NCBI GenBank assembly: GCA_944320105.1
Contig: CALUGA010000011.1
Location: forward strand, 1 to 61,312
DNA from: an uncultured Prevotella sp.
Lineage (GTDB): Bacteria; Bacteroidota; Bacteroidia; Bacteroidales; Bacteroidaceae
Direction: 5' to 3'
DNA: 61,312 nt
Below, in pieces: positions 18,808 through 28,633 of the stretch (its first letter is position 1; every line of letters begins with the position of its first letter). The translations under genes and the position numbers were made by a program. The notes under the pieces are model-generated. The model saw only the letters and a program-made list of their open reading frames with translations. It ran no database searches and was not told where the DNA came from.

Positions 18808-18869
18808 GCATTTGGTTTGATTTTTTGCAAAATGTCCTCCTTTATAACGTTTGTTACGATGAAAATGAG

Positions 18870-18877
18870 TACTTTTG
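18870..18877 (+). promoter_or_regulatory. uvrB promoter, -7 element abutting the start codon
   Basis: TACTTTTG, matching TAnnTTTG, ends six bases before the uvrB ATG at 18884. With usual spacing the transcript would begin at or within about three bases of the start codon. Confidence 0.7.
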
Positions 18878-18883
18878 CCGACG

Positions 18884-20923
18884 ATGAACAGCTTTAAACT
18901 AACATCGCAATACAAGCCCACCGGCGACCAGCCGGAAGCAATCAGGGAACTGACCGAAGGCCTGGAGCGCGGCGACAAGGCCCAGGTTCTGCTTGGAGTT
19001 ACCGGCTCGGGGAAGACGTTCACCATGGCAAACGTGATAGCCAATGCCGGACGGCCAACCCTCATACTGAGCCACAACAAGACCCTTGCAGCCCAGCTTT
19101 ACGAGGAAATGCGCGGTTTTTTCCCCGAAAACGCAGTGGAATACTACGTAAGCTATTACGATTATTACCAACCCGAGGCTTACATTCCGAGCACCGACAC
19201 ATACATTGAAAAAGACTTGGCCATCAACGAGGAGATTGACCGGCTGCGTCTCCGTGCCGTTTCGTCGCTCCTCTCGGGGCGGAAAGACGTTGTGGTGGTT
19301 TCGTCGGTGAGCTGCATCTACGGAATGGGAAGCCCCGTAGCACTGTCGGAGAACGTGATAGAGCTGCGGCGCGGCCAGACGATAGACCGCAACGCGCTGC
19401 TGCGCAAGCTCGTGCAGGCCCTATATGTGCGCAATGACATAGACCTGCAGCGAGGCACGTTCCGCGTCAAGGGCGACACCATCGACATTGCCATGGCCTA
19501 CAATGAGACCGTGCTGCGCATAACGTTCTGGGACGACGAGATAGACGCCATAGAGGAGCGTGACCCGGTAACGCTCGACAGGCTGGCCTCATTCGATGAA
19601 TACAAGCTCTATCCGGCAAACCTGTTCATGACGACTCAAGAGCAAACCAACATCGCCATACGCAACATCCAGGACGACCTCGTCAAGCAGGTGGATTACT
19701 TCACCGAGCTGGGCGACGCAATAAAGGCACAGAGAATTAAGGAGCGCGTGGAATACGACATGGAGATGATCAAGGAGCTTGGCCACTGCTCTGGCATAGA
19801 AAACTACTCACGGTACTTCGACGGGCGCCAGCCAGGCGAGCGCCCTTACTGCCTGCTCGACTTCTTCCCCGAAGACTACCTGATGTTCATCGACGAGAGC
19901 CACGTCAGTGTGCCACAGATAAACGCCATGTATGGCGGCGACCGCGCCCGCAAGACTAACCTCGTGGAGTTTGGCTTCCGCCTGCCAGCCGCCTTCGACA
20001 ACCGACCACTTACGTTTGATGAGTTCCACGACATGATCAACCAAGTCATTTACGTCTCTGCCACACCTGCCGACTACGAGCTGCGCGAGGCAGAAGGCGT
20101 TGTGGTAGAGCAGGTGATACGACCCACTGGACTGCTTGACCCCGAAATAGAGGTGCGCCCCAGCGAGAACCAGATAGACGACTTGTTGGAAGAGATAAGG
20201 GTGCGAACGGAGCGGAAGGAACGCGTATTGGTGACAACGCTTACCAAACGGATGGCCGAGGAGCTTACTGAATACCTGCTTAACCATGGTGTGAGCACGG
20301 CATACATACACAGCGACGTGGCGACACTCGAACGCATGAAGATACTTGAGGAGCTGCGCGAAGGCCGCTACGACGTGCTTGTAGGCGTGAACCTGCTGCG
20401 CGAGGGGCTCGACCTGCCCGAAGTGTCGCTCGTGGCGATACTAGATGCCGACAAGGAGGGCTTCCTCCGCAGCCACCGCAGCCTGACACAGACCGCAGGG
20501 CGCGCCGCCCGCAACGTGAACGGCAAGGTAATAATGTATGCCGACACCATAACGGCAAGCATGCAACAGACCATCGACGAGACCGCACGGCGCCGAATGA
20601 AGCAGATGCACTACAACGAAATGAACGGCATAACACCCACGCAGGTGAAGAAATCGCTGAAGACGGGAGTGCTGAGGGCCGAGATTGGCGGTGGCGAGGC
20701 CGAGGCCGCAAAGCCGGAGGCCCGCATGGTATACGTAGAACCCGAGGGCGGAGCCTTCGCTGCCGACCCGATAGTGGAGCGAATGACGCGCCCGCAGCTC
20801 GAAAAGAGCATCGCAAACACCACAAAGCTGATGAAGGAGGCCGCCAAGCGGCTCGACTTTATACAGGCGGCCCAATACCGCGACGAGATAATAAGGCTGC
20901 AAAAGGAGCTTGAACTGAAGTGA
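18884..20923 (+). CDS. uvrB: Excinuclease ABC subunit UvrB
   Basis: Damage-verification helicase of nucleotide excision repair; works with UvrA and UvrC. 679 residues: N-terminal FKLTSQYKPTGDQPEAI, Walker A LLGVTGSGKTFTMA, the beta-hairpin YYVSYYDYYQPEAYIPSTDTYIEKD, Walker B MFIDESHV, helicase motifs V and VI (GVNLLREGLDLPEVSLV, QTAGRAARN), and the C-terminal UVR motif (KLMKEAAKRLDFIQAAQYRDEI). The ATG at 18884 matches the N terminus of known UvrB proteins; a TTG three codons earlier lies inside the promoter. The mRNA therefore appears leaderless or nearly so. Confidence 0.97.
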   Translation: MNSFKLTSQYKPTGDQPEAIRELTEGLERGDKAQVLLGVTGSGKTFTMANVIANAGRPTLILSHNKTLAAQLYEEMRGFFPENAVEYYVSYYDYYQPEAYIPSTDTYIEKDLAINEEIDRLRLRAVSSLLSGRKDVVVVSSVSCIYGMGSPVALSENVIELRRGQTIDRNALLRKLVQALYVRNDIDLQRGTFRVKGDTIDIAMAYNETVLRITFWDDEIDAIEERDPVTLDRLASFDEYKLYPANLFMTTQEQTNIAIRNIQDDLVKQVDYFTELGDAIKAQRIKERVEYDMEMIKELGHCSGIENYSRYFDGRQPGERPYCLLDFFPEDYLMFIDESHVSVPQINAMYGGDRARKTNLVEFGFRLPAAFDNRPLTFDEFHDMINQVIYVSATPADYELREAEGVVVEQVIRPTGLLDPEIEVRPSENQIDDLLEEIRVRTERKERVLVTTLTKRMAEELTEYLLNHGVSTAYIHSDVATLERMKILEELREGRYDVLVGVNLLREGLDLPEVSLVAILDADKEGFLRSHRSLTQTAGRAARNVNGKVIMYADTITASMQQTIDETARRRMKQMHYNEMNGITPTQVKKSLKTGVLRAEIGGGEAEAAKPEARMVYVEPEGGAFAADPIVERMTRPQLEKSIANTTKLMKEAAKRLDFIQAAQYRDEIIRLQKELELK

Positions 20924-20996
20924 GCCGAGCAGCAGCAACAGGCATTGCAACACTGCAATATTGTAAAATAAATTCTTTCTTTCACACTTTTTACGC

Positions 20997-21106
20997 AACC
21001 ATCTGGCTCTCAACGTTTTACAGAACGACCCAAATGACGTTGCGAAACAGCCCGTTTGAGCCTGCCAAACGGGCTGTTTCGCAACGCAAAAGAGGCCGTT
21101 TGGCGG
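20997..21106. repeat. 22-bp-period intergenic repeat array A (about 4 units)
   Basis: Units of exactly 22 bp at 21019-21040, 21041-21062, 21063-21084 and 21085-21106, with AAAC-type cores at 21045, 21067 and 21089; a weaker unit may lie at 20997-21018. Two units form a perfect 21-bp inverted repeat: CGTTGCGAAACAGCCCGTTT (from 21038) with its complement at 21066-21086, loop of 7. There is no T run, so it is not an obvious terminator. It lies between uvrB and the DUF4468 gene. Family consensus GCSAAACRGGCCGTTTGGC. Confidence 0.85.
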
Positions 21107-21303
21107 GCTAATATCGTCCATAGGGCCTGCGAATATCAACTTTGTCAACATATTATCACATTTGGCAAGCTGCCCTCAGTCCTAGCCGCGACATTGCAAC
21201 ATGGTGCGCCAAACGCCATGCCGCAAGCCGACCAAACGGGCAAGCAGGCAACAAAAACTATGTTAATCTGTGTAATCTGTTCCGAAGATAGTGATATATT
21301 TTG
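21107..21303. other. Remainder of the uvrB-DUF4468 gap
   Basis: No open reading frame of note, no strong hairpin and no further 22-bp unit. Only the promoter at its right end (21304-21311) is recognisable. Confidence 0.5.
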
Positions 21304-21311
21304 TAATTTTG
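21304..21311 (+). promoter_or_regulatory. Promoter of the DUF4468 gene run, -7 element
   Basis: TAATTTTG, a TAnnTTTG match, 32 bases before the ATG at 21344. Confidence 0.65.
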
Positions 21312-21343
21312 CAAATTGAACAGTATAACAGCACATAACAGAC

Positions 21344-21946
21344 ATGAAAAAGATTATCATTGCAATAATGGCTTGCCTGCCGCTTATGGGCATGGCACAG
21401 AACTCGTGGGAAACAGAAAACGAACAAGGACAACAGGTCAACCCAGAACAGAAGTACCTTGCAGGGGCAGTGCCTGTGGTAAACGGCAAGGTGCAGTTTA
21501 CAACCGAAATAAACGCACCGGGCAAGTCGGCCGCACAGATTTACGACATAATACTAAAATACTTCACCCAGCTAACCAAGGAAGACAACCAGCTGGAGCA
21601 AAGCCGCATCGACGCCAAGGACTCAATAGGCCACCAGATTTCGGCCTCATACCAAGAGTGGCTCGTGTTCAAGAACAAGCCGCTCGTGCTCGACCGCACA
21701 CGCTTCATGTACACCCTCGTGGCACAGTGCCAGGACGGCAAGGCCAAAATAACGATGAGGCGCATATATTATCTCTACGATGAAGAGCGCAACCCACAGA
21801 CGTTTGTGGCCGAAGAATGGATTACCGATGAGTACGGTCTGAAGAAAAACAAGCAGAAGCTGTCGCGCGTAAGCGGCAAGTTCCGCCGCAAGACCATCGA
21901 CCGCAAGGACTACTTGTTCAACAAGATAGCCAACCTGCTGAAGTAA
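21344..21946 (+). CDS. Secreted DUF4468 family protein
   Basis: 200-residue exported protein with a signal peptide (MKKIIIAIMACLPLMGMAQ). The mature part contains the DUF4468 domain, seen in VNGKVQFTTEINAPGKSAAQIYDIILKYF near the start of the domain and an alternating strand pattern after it. Family of unknown function, common in Bacteroidota. Followed 63 bases later by a small membrane protein gene and then the porin gene. Confidence 0.85.
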   Translation: MKKIIIAIMACLPLMGMAQNSWETENEQGQQVNPEQKYLAGAVPVVNGKVQFTTEINAPGKSAAQIYDIILKYFTQLTKEDNQLEQSRIDAKDSIGHQISASYQEWLVFKNKPLVLDRTRFMYTLVAQCQDGKAKITMRRIYYLYDEERNPQTFVAEEWITDEYGLKKNKQKLSRVSGKFRRKTIDRKDYLFNKIANLLK

Positions 21947-22009
21947 GCGGAGCCAAATTGCCTCCACACGGAGGTGAGACATGGCTTCCAACCACCTCAA
22001 ACAGCCACA

Positions 22010-22252
22010 ATGACAATGGACGAGATAGACGAGATAGTGCAGAGGCAGCAAGCCGAAAGGCACCGCAGACCCGACGAAAACAAGTTCAGGACGCAGCAAT
22101 TACGCAACGTGCTGAACATCATATTCATGGCTGTGGCCGTGGTCGGCGTAGGCATTTACCTCAGCGGCAAGCCTTTGGTGGGAACGTATGTGTTTTTGGC
22201 CTCGATGCCATTCAAGCTCGTTGAAGTGGCCATCAGAATATTGAAAAGGTAA
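22010..22252 (+). CDS. Small two-segment membrane protein, unknown
   Basis: About 80 residues from the chosen ATG (MTMDEIDEIVQRQQ); an ATG two codons later or one at 21974 are alternatives. A charged N-terminal helix is followed by two hydrophobic segments, LNIIFMAVAVVGVGIYLSG and VGTYVFLASMPFKLVEVAIRIL. The stop TAA directly abuts the ATG of the porin gene, and the composition matches its neighbours, so it is likely real and co-transcribed. No family recognised. Confidence 0.7.
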   Translation: MTMDEIDEIVQRQQAERHRRPDENKFRTQQLRNVLNIIFMAVAVVGVGIYLSGKPLVGTYVFLASMPFKLVEVAIRILKR

Positions 22253-24607
22253 ATGAAGAGCATACTCATAACGCTGCTGTGCCTCACGGCCATAGCCGCC
22301 AAGGCCCAAGTGTACAACCAGATAGACGAGACAGGCCAAATAACGCAGCGAGACCCCAACGGGAACGGAAACTTCAACAAGCACAGCAACGACACCACAA
22401 AAAACAAGGAGGTGCCAAAAGGCATATACGTATGGACAGTTGACCGCAGGTTCGGCGACATCACTCCGGCAGTGGTAGACACACTCCAGCACCTTTACAT
22501 GAACTCAATATTCAACACCGGGCTGCATGGCGAGTTCAACACCACGGGCAACAACTACACTGCCCGCGAGAGCCGCATCGTCATCGACCGCCCGCTGCCG
22601 GCACAGTTCATGTTCACGCAGCCTTACAGCTACATCATCAAGCAGCCCGACGAACTGCACTTCACCAACACGCTCTCGCCTATCACAAACATATCTTACG
22701 ACAACTGCGGAAACAAAACCAACGGTGAAGACCACATAGACGCCAAGTTTGCCGTCAACGCGGGCAAACGGCTCGGGTTTGGCTTCGACATAAACTATGC
22801 CTATGCCCGCGGATACTATGCCAATCAAAGCACGTCGCACCTGGGTGGCACATTGTGGGCTTCATACCTCGGCGACCGATACAATATGCACGCCATATTC
22901 TCGACATACCACCAAAAGGTGGCCGAGAACGGCGGAATAACCGACGACAACTACATAACACATCCCGAGAGCTTCGACGACGCCTTCAGCGACGACGAGA
23001 TTCCAACCGTGCTCAGCCAGAACTGGAACCGCAACAACAGCCTTCACTTCTTCCTTACCCATCGCTATAGCCTGGGGTTCTACAGGATGGAGAAACTAAC
23101 AGAGGCTGAGCTTGAGGCTCGCCGCTTTGCTGCGCAGTCGCGCAAGGACAACGAGAAAAAGCAAGGGGAAGACGATGAGGAAGTGGCGGCGGTGGGGCGA
23201 CCCGACAATGCCCGCGTGGCCGAAGAGGCTCCGGCAGGACGCCCGGAGGGGGCGGTTATCGCTGGCGATGAACCTGCCGCAGGCGGCAATCTTGCCGTTG
23301 ACACAACCCGCATCGACGTGGAGTCGACCGAAAAGATGGACAGCCTGCTTGCCGCCAAGCAACGCCAGGACTCCATCGACGCTACCATGAAGCGTGTATT
23401 CGTACCCGTAACGAGCTTCATCCACACCGTAGACATCAACCGCTATGACCGTATCTACCAGGCATACGACTCACCTGAAAACTACTACGCCAACACTTAC
23501 TATACCCACGACGAGAACATGGCATACGGCGGTGACTCAATCTACGACCGTACCAAGCTCCTGTCGGTAAAGAACACGCTGGCCATCGCTTTGCTCGAAG
23601 GCTTCAACAAGTATGCCAAGGCAGGCCTGAAAGTGTTTGCCAGCCACGAGCTGCGCAGGGTAGACATGCCCGAAGCGTTCCAGTCAAACGGCTACACGCT
23701 CACGCGGCTGGCAAGTTGGACGGAGAACTCTGTAAGCGTTGGCGGGCAGATAGTGAAGGCACAAGGCAAGACCCTGCACTACAACGCAACGGCAGAGGCA
23801 TGGCTCGTGGGCGAGGACGCTGGCCAGCTGAAGGTTGACTTCGGGGCCGACGTAAACTTCCCGCTCTTCGGCGACACCGTGACGCTGGCCGCCAAGGCTT
23901 ATTTCTACCGCCTAAACCCAACATTGTATCAACGCCGCTACCACTCAAAGCACATTTGGTGGGACAATGACGACATGAGCAAGGAAACACGGACACGCAT
24001 AGAGGGTCTTTTCACTTACAGGAAAACAAAGACCAGCCTGCGCGTAGCCATCGAGGAAATACAGAACTACACTTACTTTTCAACGGCCTACGACGCCACT
24101 ACCGAGGGGCGCACAAATCTCTCGGCTGCCGTCAACCAAAATGGTGGGAACATTAACTTATTTACAGCGCAGCTACGCCAGGACTTCCGACTCGGCATCC
24201 TAAACTGGGAGAACATCATCACTTACCAGCACTCAAGCAATCAGGAAGTGCTCCCAGTGCCGGCTCTCAACATCTTCACGAACCTGTACATAAAGTTCAA
24301 GATCGTGAAGCAGCTGTCCGTGGAACTTGGTGCTGATGGCTATTTCTTCACGAATTATTTCGCACCCGACTTCGTTCCGCAGCTCAACCAGTTTGCCGTG
24401 CAGACCAACAGTGCCAGCCGCGTGAAGTTGGGTGGCTATCCGTTCGTTGACGTTTACGCCAACCTTCACCTTAAGCGCACCCGATTCTTCATCATGTACA
24501 GCCACGCAACGGCGGGCAACGGCAACAGCATGTACTTCCTTGCGCCGCATTATCCACAGAACGGGGCAATCATCCGCTTCGGCCTTTCGTGGAATTTCTT
24601 CAACTGA
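22253..24607 (+). CDS. Putative outer-membrane porin (Porin_10 type)
   Basis: 784-residue outer-membrane beta-barrel with a signal peptide (MKSILITLLCLTAIAAKAQ). The conserved start of the mature protein (IYVWTVDRRFGDITPAVVDTLQHLYMNSIF, broken over the domain entry) and later TYHQKVAENGGITDDNYITHPESF fit the putative-porin family of Bacteroidota. The C terminus ends in the aromatic pattern FGLSWNFFN expected of a barrel recognised by BAM. Residues about 280-382 are a charged, Ala/Glu/Gly-rich low-complexity stretch with no barrel pattern, probably an extracellular or periplasmic insertion. It directly follows the small membrane protein gene. Confidence 0.85.
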   Translation: MKSILITLLCLTAIAAKAQVYNQIDETGQITQRDPNGNGNFNKHSNDTTKNKEVPKGIYVWTVDRRFGDITPAVVDTLQHLYMNSIFNTGLHGEFNTTGNNYTARESRIVIDRPLPAQFMFTQPYSYIIKQPDELHFTNTLSPITNISYDNCGNKTNGEDHIDAKFAVNAGKRLGFGFDINYAYARGYYANQSTSHLGGTLWASYLGDRYNMHAIFSTYHQKVAENGGITDDNYITHPESFDDAFSDDEIPTVLSQNWNRNNSLHFFLTHRYSLGFYRMEKLTEAELEARRFAAQSRKDNEKKQGEDDEEVAAVGRPDNARVAEEAPAGRPEGAVIAGDEPAAGGNLAVDTTRIDVESTEKMDSLLAAKQRQDSIDATMKRVFVPVTSFIHTVDINRYDRIYQAYDSPENYYANTYYTHDENMAYGGDSIYDRTKLLSVKNTLAIALLEGFNKYAKAGLKVFASHELRRVDMPEAFQSNGYTLTRLASWTENSVSVGGQIVKAQGKTLHYNATAEAWLVGEDAGQLKVDFGADVNFPLFGDTVTLAAKAYFYRLNPTLYQRRYHSKHIWWDNDDMSKETRTRIEGLFTYRKTKTSLRVAIEEIQNYTYFSTAYDATTEGRTNLSAAVNQNGGNINLFTAQLRQDFRLGILNWENIITYQHSSNQEVLPVPALNIFTNLYIKFKIVKQLSVELGADGYFFTNYFAPDFVPQLNQFAVQTNSASRVKLGGYPFVDVYANLHLKRTRFFIMYSHATAGNGNSMYFLAPHYPQNGAIIRFGLSWNFFN

Positions 24608-24627
24608 GCGGCATCGTTTAGCGGGCT

Positions 24628-25308
24628 TCACTTGCCGCAGCGGGCATACCACTCGCGGAGCAAACCGCGCGGAGTTCCCTCTTTCACCATGCCGTCGAGA
24701 GCGGCACGGGCATCGCGTTTCCTGCCCATGGCAAGCAGCACATCAACCCGTGAAATCTTGAAGTCTGCGTTGGTCGGCTCCAGGCGTATGGCATTCTCCC
24801 AATCGTAGAGGGCGGCGTGATAGTTAGCAAGTTCTTTTTCAAGTGCAGCCCGTGCTGCGTATGCGGTGGCACTGTCGGGGAACAGTTCCACCGCACGGTT
24901 CATCTCGTCCATGGCTTGGTTGTTTTGGTCAAGCTTCAAATACGTATGGGCAAGTCCGAGACGTGCTTCCAAGTTCACCGGGGCTATCCTAAGAAACTCT
25001 TCATAGTCATTCCGGGCAAGTTCATAACGGCGCAATTGGGTGTTGGCGTATGCCCGGTAAAACAGCGCCGCGAGGTTCTGGGCATCCTTATCAAGCACGG
25101 TTCCGCACTCCTCAACGGCATAATCCCACTGCGCAAGCTCCAAATTCACTGCAACCTTACGCAAGCGCAAGTCAACAGAATGGGGCGAGGCAGCTATCTG
25201 CCTGCCCAACACTGACAAGGAGTCGCGCCACTGCTGGGCGGTTTGGGCATAAGCACCACCGCCCAGCAGCAAGCCCGCCACCATGGCAATAGAATATATA
25301 GATTTCAA
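24628..25308 (-). CDS. Exported tetratricopeptide-repeat protein
   Basis: 226 residues with a signal peptide ([22 protein letters not shown]) and about five TPR repeats covering the rest, for example [31 protein letters not shown] and [16 protein letters not shown]. Probably periplasmic and a protein-interaction scaffold. Its start overlaps the leuB stop by four bases, so it sits at the end of the leucine operon although it has no evident link to leucine synthesis. Confidence 0.82.
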   Translation of the reverse strand: MKSIYSIAMVAGLLLGGGAYAQTAQQWRDSLSVLGRQIAASPHSVDLRLRKVAVNLELAQWDYAVEECGTVLDKDAQNLAALFYRAYANTQLRRYELARNDYEEFLRIAPVNLEARLGLAHTYLKLDQNNQAMDEMNRAVELFPDSATAYAARAALEKELANYHAALYDWENAIRLEPTNADFKISRVDVLLAMGRKRDARAALDGMVKEGTPRGLLREWYARCGK

Positions 25309-26372
25309 ATTCCGGCGTTGTTAATATAGTCAACTATCCATGCCCCTACCTCACGGGTGCCGTACTTGGCACCACCTTCCACCTGAATCTCCGGCGTGCG
25401 GACGTTGGCATCGAGCGAAGCGTCTACCGCTTGGCGAATCAGAGCACCCTCTTCCTTCAGGTCGAAATGCTCAAACAGCATGGCGACAGATAATATTTGG
25501 GCAAGCGGATTGGCGATGTTCTGACCCTTGGCCTGTGGCCACGAGCCATGAACAGGCTCAAACACCGGTGTGCTCTCGCCCGTGGAAGCCGATGGCAGCA
25601 GACCCATGGAGCCTGAGATGCAGCTTCCCTCATCGGTCAGGATGTCTCCAAAGGTGTTTTCCGTCACCATCACATCAAAGAAAGTCGGCTCGGTTATCAT
25701 GCGCATGGCAGCATTGTCAACATACATATAATCGACCTTGACATCTGGATAGGACGGCTCCATCTCCTGGGCTATTTGCCTCCATAGGCGGCTTGAAGCC
25801 AAGACATTGGCCTTGTCAACAACAGTCAGGTGGCGATTGCGTCTGCGGGCATACTCAAAACCTACGCGCAAGATGCGCTCAACCTCCGGCCTTGTATAGT
25901 AATTCGTGTCGTATGCCTTATCGTTATCCTGATATTTCTCACCAAAATACATTCCGCCCGTAAGTTCGCGGATGCAGATGAAGTCAGCACCTTCGACCAA
26001 CTCCGGACGCAAGGGAGACTTATGCAGCAGGCACTTGAAGGTCTGCACAGGCCTGATGTTGGCATACAGGCCGAGCTTCTTGCGCATTGCGAGCAAGCCT
26101 TGCTCCGGCCTTACCTTCGCCGTGGGGTCGTTGTCGAACCTTGTGTCGCCAACTGCCGCAAACAAAACAGCATCGGCTTCCTTACAGATTCTATACGTAT
26201 CGTCGGGAAACGGGTCGCCCAACTCGTCTATTGCATGAGCACCGCAAAGTGCCTCTTCATACTCTATCTCATGGCCAAACTTAGCTGCTATGGCGTCCAT
26301 CACGGCCACGCCCTGCTCCATAATCTCTGGCCCGATACCGTCACCGGGCAATACTGCGATTTTCAGTTTCAT
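25305..26372 (-). CDS. leuB: 3-isopropylmalate dehydrogenase
   Basis: NAD-dependent oxidative decarboxylation of 3-isopropylmalate to 2-oxoisocaproate. 355 residues with [13 protein letters not shown] at the N terminus, the substrate-binding RPVQTFKCL and REL region, [12 protein letters not shown], and the metal/cofactor loop [23 protein letters not shown], followed by [19 protein letters not shown]. The enzyme can also act on 3-methylmalate if the pathway runs from citramalate. It lies 11 bases after the second synthase gene. Confidence 0.97.
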   Translation of the reverse strand: MKLKIAVLPGDGIGPEIMEQGVAVMDAIAAKFGHEIEYEEALCGAHAIDELGDPFPDDTYRICKEADAVLFAAVGDTRFDNDPTAKVRPEQGLLAMRKKLGLYANIRPVQTFKCLLHKSPLRPELVEGADFICIRELTGGMYFGEKYQDNDKAYDTNYYTRPEVERILRVGFEYARRRNRHLTVVDKANVLASSRLWRQIAQEMEPSYPDVKVDYMYVDNAAMRMITEPTFFDVMVTENTFGDILTDEGSCISGSMGLLPSASTGESTPVFEPVHGSWPQAKGQNIANPLAQILSVAMLFEHFDLKEEGALIRQAVDASLDANVRTPEIQVEGGAKYGTREVGAWIVDYINNAGI

Positions 26373-26383
26373 CGTCTTATATG

Positions 26384-27955
26384 TTATTGTTTGTTATTTT
26401 CTTCTATTATATTAAGCATCTTGAATGTCGCCTTTATGGCCGCCTCGGTCTGGTCGGCGTCAAGTCCGCGTGTTCGGAGCATCCTGTCGCCGTTCCGCCA
26501 AGTTATGACTGTTTGCACAAGAGCGTCAGTGCGGCCTCCGGGCGGTATCGTAACGGCATAGTTTTCAAGCGCGGGAAACGTGCGGCCAAGGCTGTCGCGG
26601 TAGATTCTGCGCAGAGCTTTGACAAACGCATCATACTGTCCGTCACCAGTGGAAAAGCCCTCGTACTCGCTGCCATTGATGCAAACCTTTATGCTCGCGA
26701 GTGGTTTCAGCCCATAGGCCGAGGACACCATGTAGCTTACGAGGCGTACCTTGTCCTCCGGGGCTGTATGCTTCAGCACATCGCTGACGATGAACGGCAA
26801 GTCCTCGGGGGTGACAATCTCCTTGCGGTCGCCCAACTCCGTGATGCGTCTCGTAACCCGTTGGGTCTGTTCTGGCGTGAGTTCAAGCCCAAGTTCATGC
26901 AAGTTGCGTGCTATGTTCGCCTTACCGCTGGTCTTCCCAAGAGCATACTCACGCTTCCGTCCGAAGCGTTCCGGCACAAGGTCGTTGCAATAAAGGTCGG
27001 CCTTGTTGTCTCCGTCAGCATGGACTCCTGCCACCTGGGTGAACACATTCTCCCCTACAATGGGCTGGTTTGGTGCCACCGCTATGCCCGAATATCCCTC
27101 CACAAGGCGGCTTATGGCGTTAAGTTCACTCTCGTTGATGCTCGTCTTAGCGTGGAACTGATCTTTCAGGATGACCTGCACACTCGAAAGCGGCGCATTT
27201 CCGCACCGTTCGCCAAGTCCATTCACCGTAACATGAATGCCCCTCGCGCCGCTAAGCACAGCCGCAAGCGAGTTGCTTACAGCCAAGTCGTAGTCGTTGT
27301 GGGCATGAAAATCGAAATGAGTGCCGGGATATCTCTTGCGCATCTTGCGGAAATACTCTATCACCTGCAGCGGATTCATAATGCCGAGAGTATCGGGAAG
27401 CATGAACCTGCTGATGCCGCTTGCACATAGCGCGTCCATGAGTGCATACACATAGTCTGGCGAATCCTTCATCCCATTGCTCCAGTCTTCAAGATACAAG
27501 TTCACGGAAAACCCTTTGCTGAAAGCATAGTCAACAGTTCGCAAGATGTCACCGATATGCTCTGCCGGTGTCTTATGCAGCTGCCCGACACAGTGCTTGA
27601 GCGACCCTTTGGCCAGCAAGTTAATCACCTTGCCACCGCAACCGTCTATCCAGTCAACCGACAGATGCCCGTCAACAAACCCAAGCACCTCCACCCGCTC
27701 CAACATACCTATCTGGCGGGCATACCGGCAAATCATGGCCACAGCCTCCTTCTCCCCTTCCGACACACGCGCCGATGCCACCTCTATGCGGTCCACGTTT
27801 ACATCCTTCAGGAGCTTGCGCGCGATTACGAGTTTCTCATGAGGCAGAAAGGACACCCCGCTGGTCTGTTCTCCATCGCGGAGTGTGCTGTCCATGATTT
27901 CCACGAAAGGCTGTATCCGACTGTTTGAGCCGTTTACTTGTTGAGCCGTTCCCAT
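26384..27955 (-). CDS. Second 2-isopropylmalate synthase-family enzyme, candidate citramalate synthase
   Basis: 523 residues with an N-terminal HMGL-like TIM barrel ([51 protein letters not shown]) and a C-terminal LeuA-type regulatory domain (about 390-515). It is clearly related to LeuA but is a second copy in the same operon. Two roles are plausible: a second isopropylmalate synthase, or citramalate synthase, which condenses pyruvate and acetyl-CoA and starts threonine-independent isoleucine synthesis through LeuC, LeuD and LeuB. The Ile-Ile-Leu-Leu run in the operon leader favours the latter. Start overlaps leuD by 22 bases. Confidence 0.85.
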   Translation of the reverse strand: MGTAQQVNGSNSRIQPFVEIMDSTLRDGEQTSGVSFLPHEKLVIARKLLKDVNVDRIEVASARVSEGEKEAVAMICRYARQIGMLERVEVLGFVDGHLSVDWIDGCGGKVINLLAKGSLKHCVGQLHKTPAEHIGDILRTVDYAFSKGFSVNLYLEDWSNGMKDSPDYVYALMDALCASGISRFMLPDTLGIMNPLQVIEYFRKMRKRYPGTHFDFHAHNDYDLAVSNSLAAVLSGARGIHVTVNGLGERCGNAPLSSVQVILKDQFHAKTSINESELNAISRLVEGYSGIAVAPNQPIVGENVFTQVAGVHADGDNKADLYCNDLVPERFGRKREYALGKTSGKANIARNLHELGLELTPEQTQRVTRRITELGDRKEIVTPEDLPFIVSDVLKHTAPEDKVRLVSYMVSSAYGLKPLASIKVCINGSEYEGFSTGDGQYDAFVKALRRIYRDSLGRTFPALENYAVTIPPGGRTDALVQTVITWRNGDRMLRTRGLDADQTEAAIKATFKMLNIIEENNKQ

Positions 27956-28524
27956 GCCTCTATCTTGTCCTTGTTCTGTATCAGATAGTCGATGTCGTCG
28001 AGACCATTCATCAAGCAGTGCTTTTTGTAGGCGTTTATCTCAAACTTCTCGCTCTTTCCGGTTGCCTTGTTGGTAACTGTCTGGTGCGGCAGGTCAACCT
28101 CAACTTCTGTTTTCGGATTGGCTGCAATGCTCTTGAAAAGCTCCTGCAAGAACGGTTCGGTCACCACGACGGGCAGCACGAAGTTGTTAAGCTCGTTGTT
28201 TTTATGTATGTCGGCGAAGAAACTGCTTATCACAACGCGGAATCCATAGCCGGCAATTGCCCACGCCGCGTGTTCCCTACTCGACCCCGAACCAAAGTTC
28301 TTGCCTGCCACCAGTATGCAGCCGCCATACTTAGGGTCGTTCAAAACAAAATCCTTCTTTGGCGTTCCGTCGGCGTTGTAACGCCAATCCCGGAACAGAT
28401 TGTCGCCAAAGCCGGCCTTGTCGGTGGCCTTGAGGAAGCGCGCCGGAATTATCTGGTCTGTGTCCACGTTCTCAAGAGGGAGCGGAACACAAGTGCTTGT
28501 TATTACGTCAAACTTCTGTTTCAT
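27934..28524 (-). CDS. leuD: 3-isopropylmalate dehydratase small subunit
   Basis: With LeuC isomerises 2-isopropylmalate to 3-isopropylmalate. 196 residues with the swivel-domain motifs PLPLENVDTDQIIPARFLK near the N terminus and ILVAGKNFGSGSSREHAAWAI near residue 70. It follows leuC after 109 bases, the largest gap within the operon; I see no promoter or terminator in that gap. Confidence 0.97.
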   Translation of the reverse strand: MKQKFDVITSTCVPLPLENVDTDQIIPARFLKATDKAGFGDNLFRDWRYNADGTPKKDFVLNDPKYGGCILVAGKNFGSGSSREHAAWAIAGYGFRVVISSFFADIHKNNELNNFVLPVVVTEPFLQELFKSIAANPKTEVEVDLPHQTVTNKATGKSEKFEINAYKKHCLMNGLDDIDYLIQNKDKIEAWERLNK

Positions 28525-28633
28525 ACTTAACGATTACATAATTATAAGTTAAGGATTAAGAAAGGCAACCACAGCCAATAGCCAAGCGATACCAGTCAAA
28601 ACCGTTGGGCAGCCGTTGCCATTCCTCATTCAA

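Noticed and set aside
21056-21319. 87-codon + strand frame after uvrB
   Set aside because: It starts within repeat array A and crosses the promoter of the next gene.
26381-27430. 349-codon + strand frame opposite the second synthase
   Set aside because: Antisense shadow; no signal, promoter or family.
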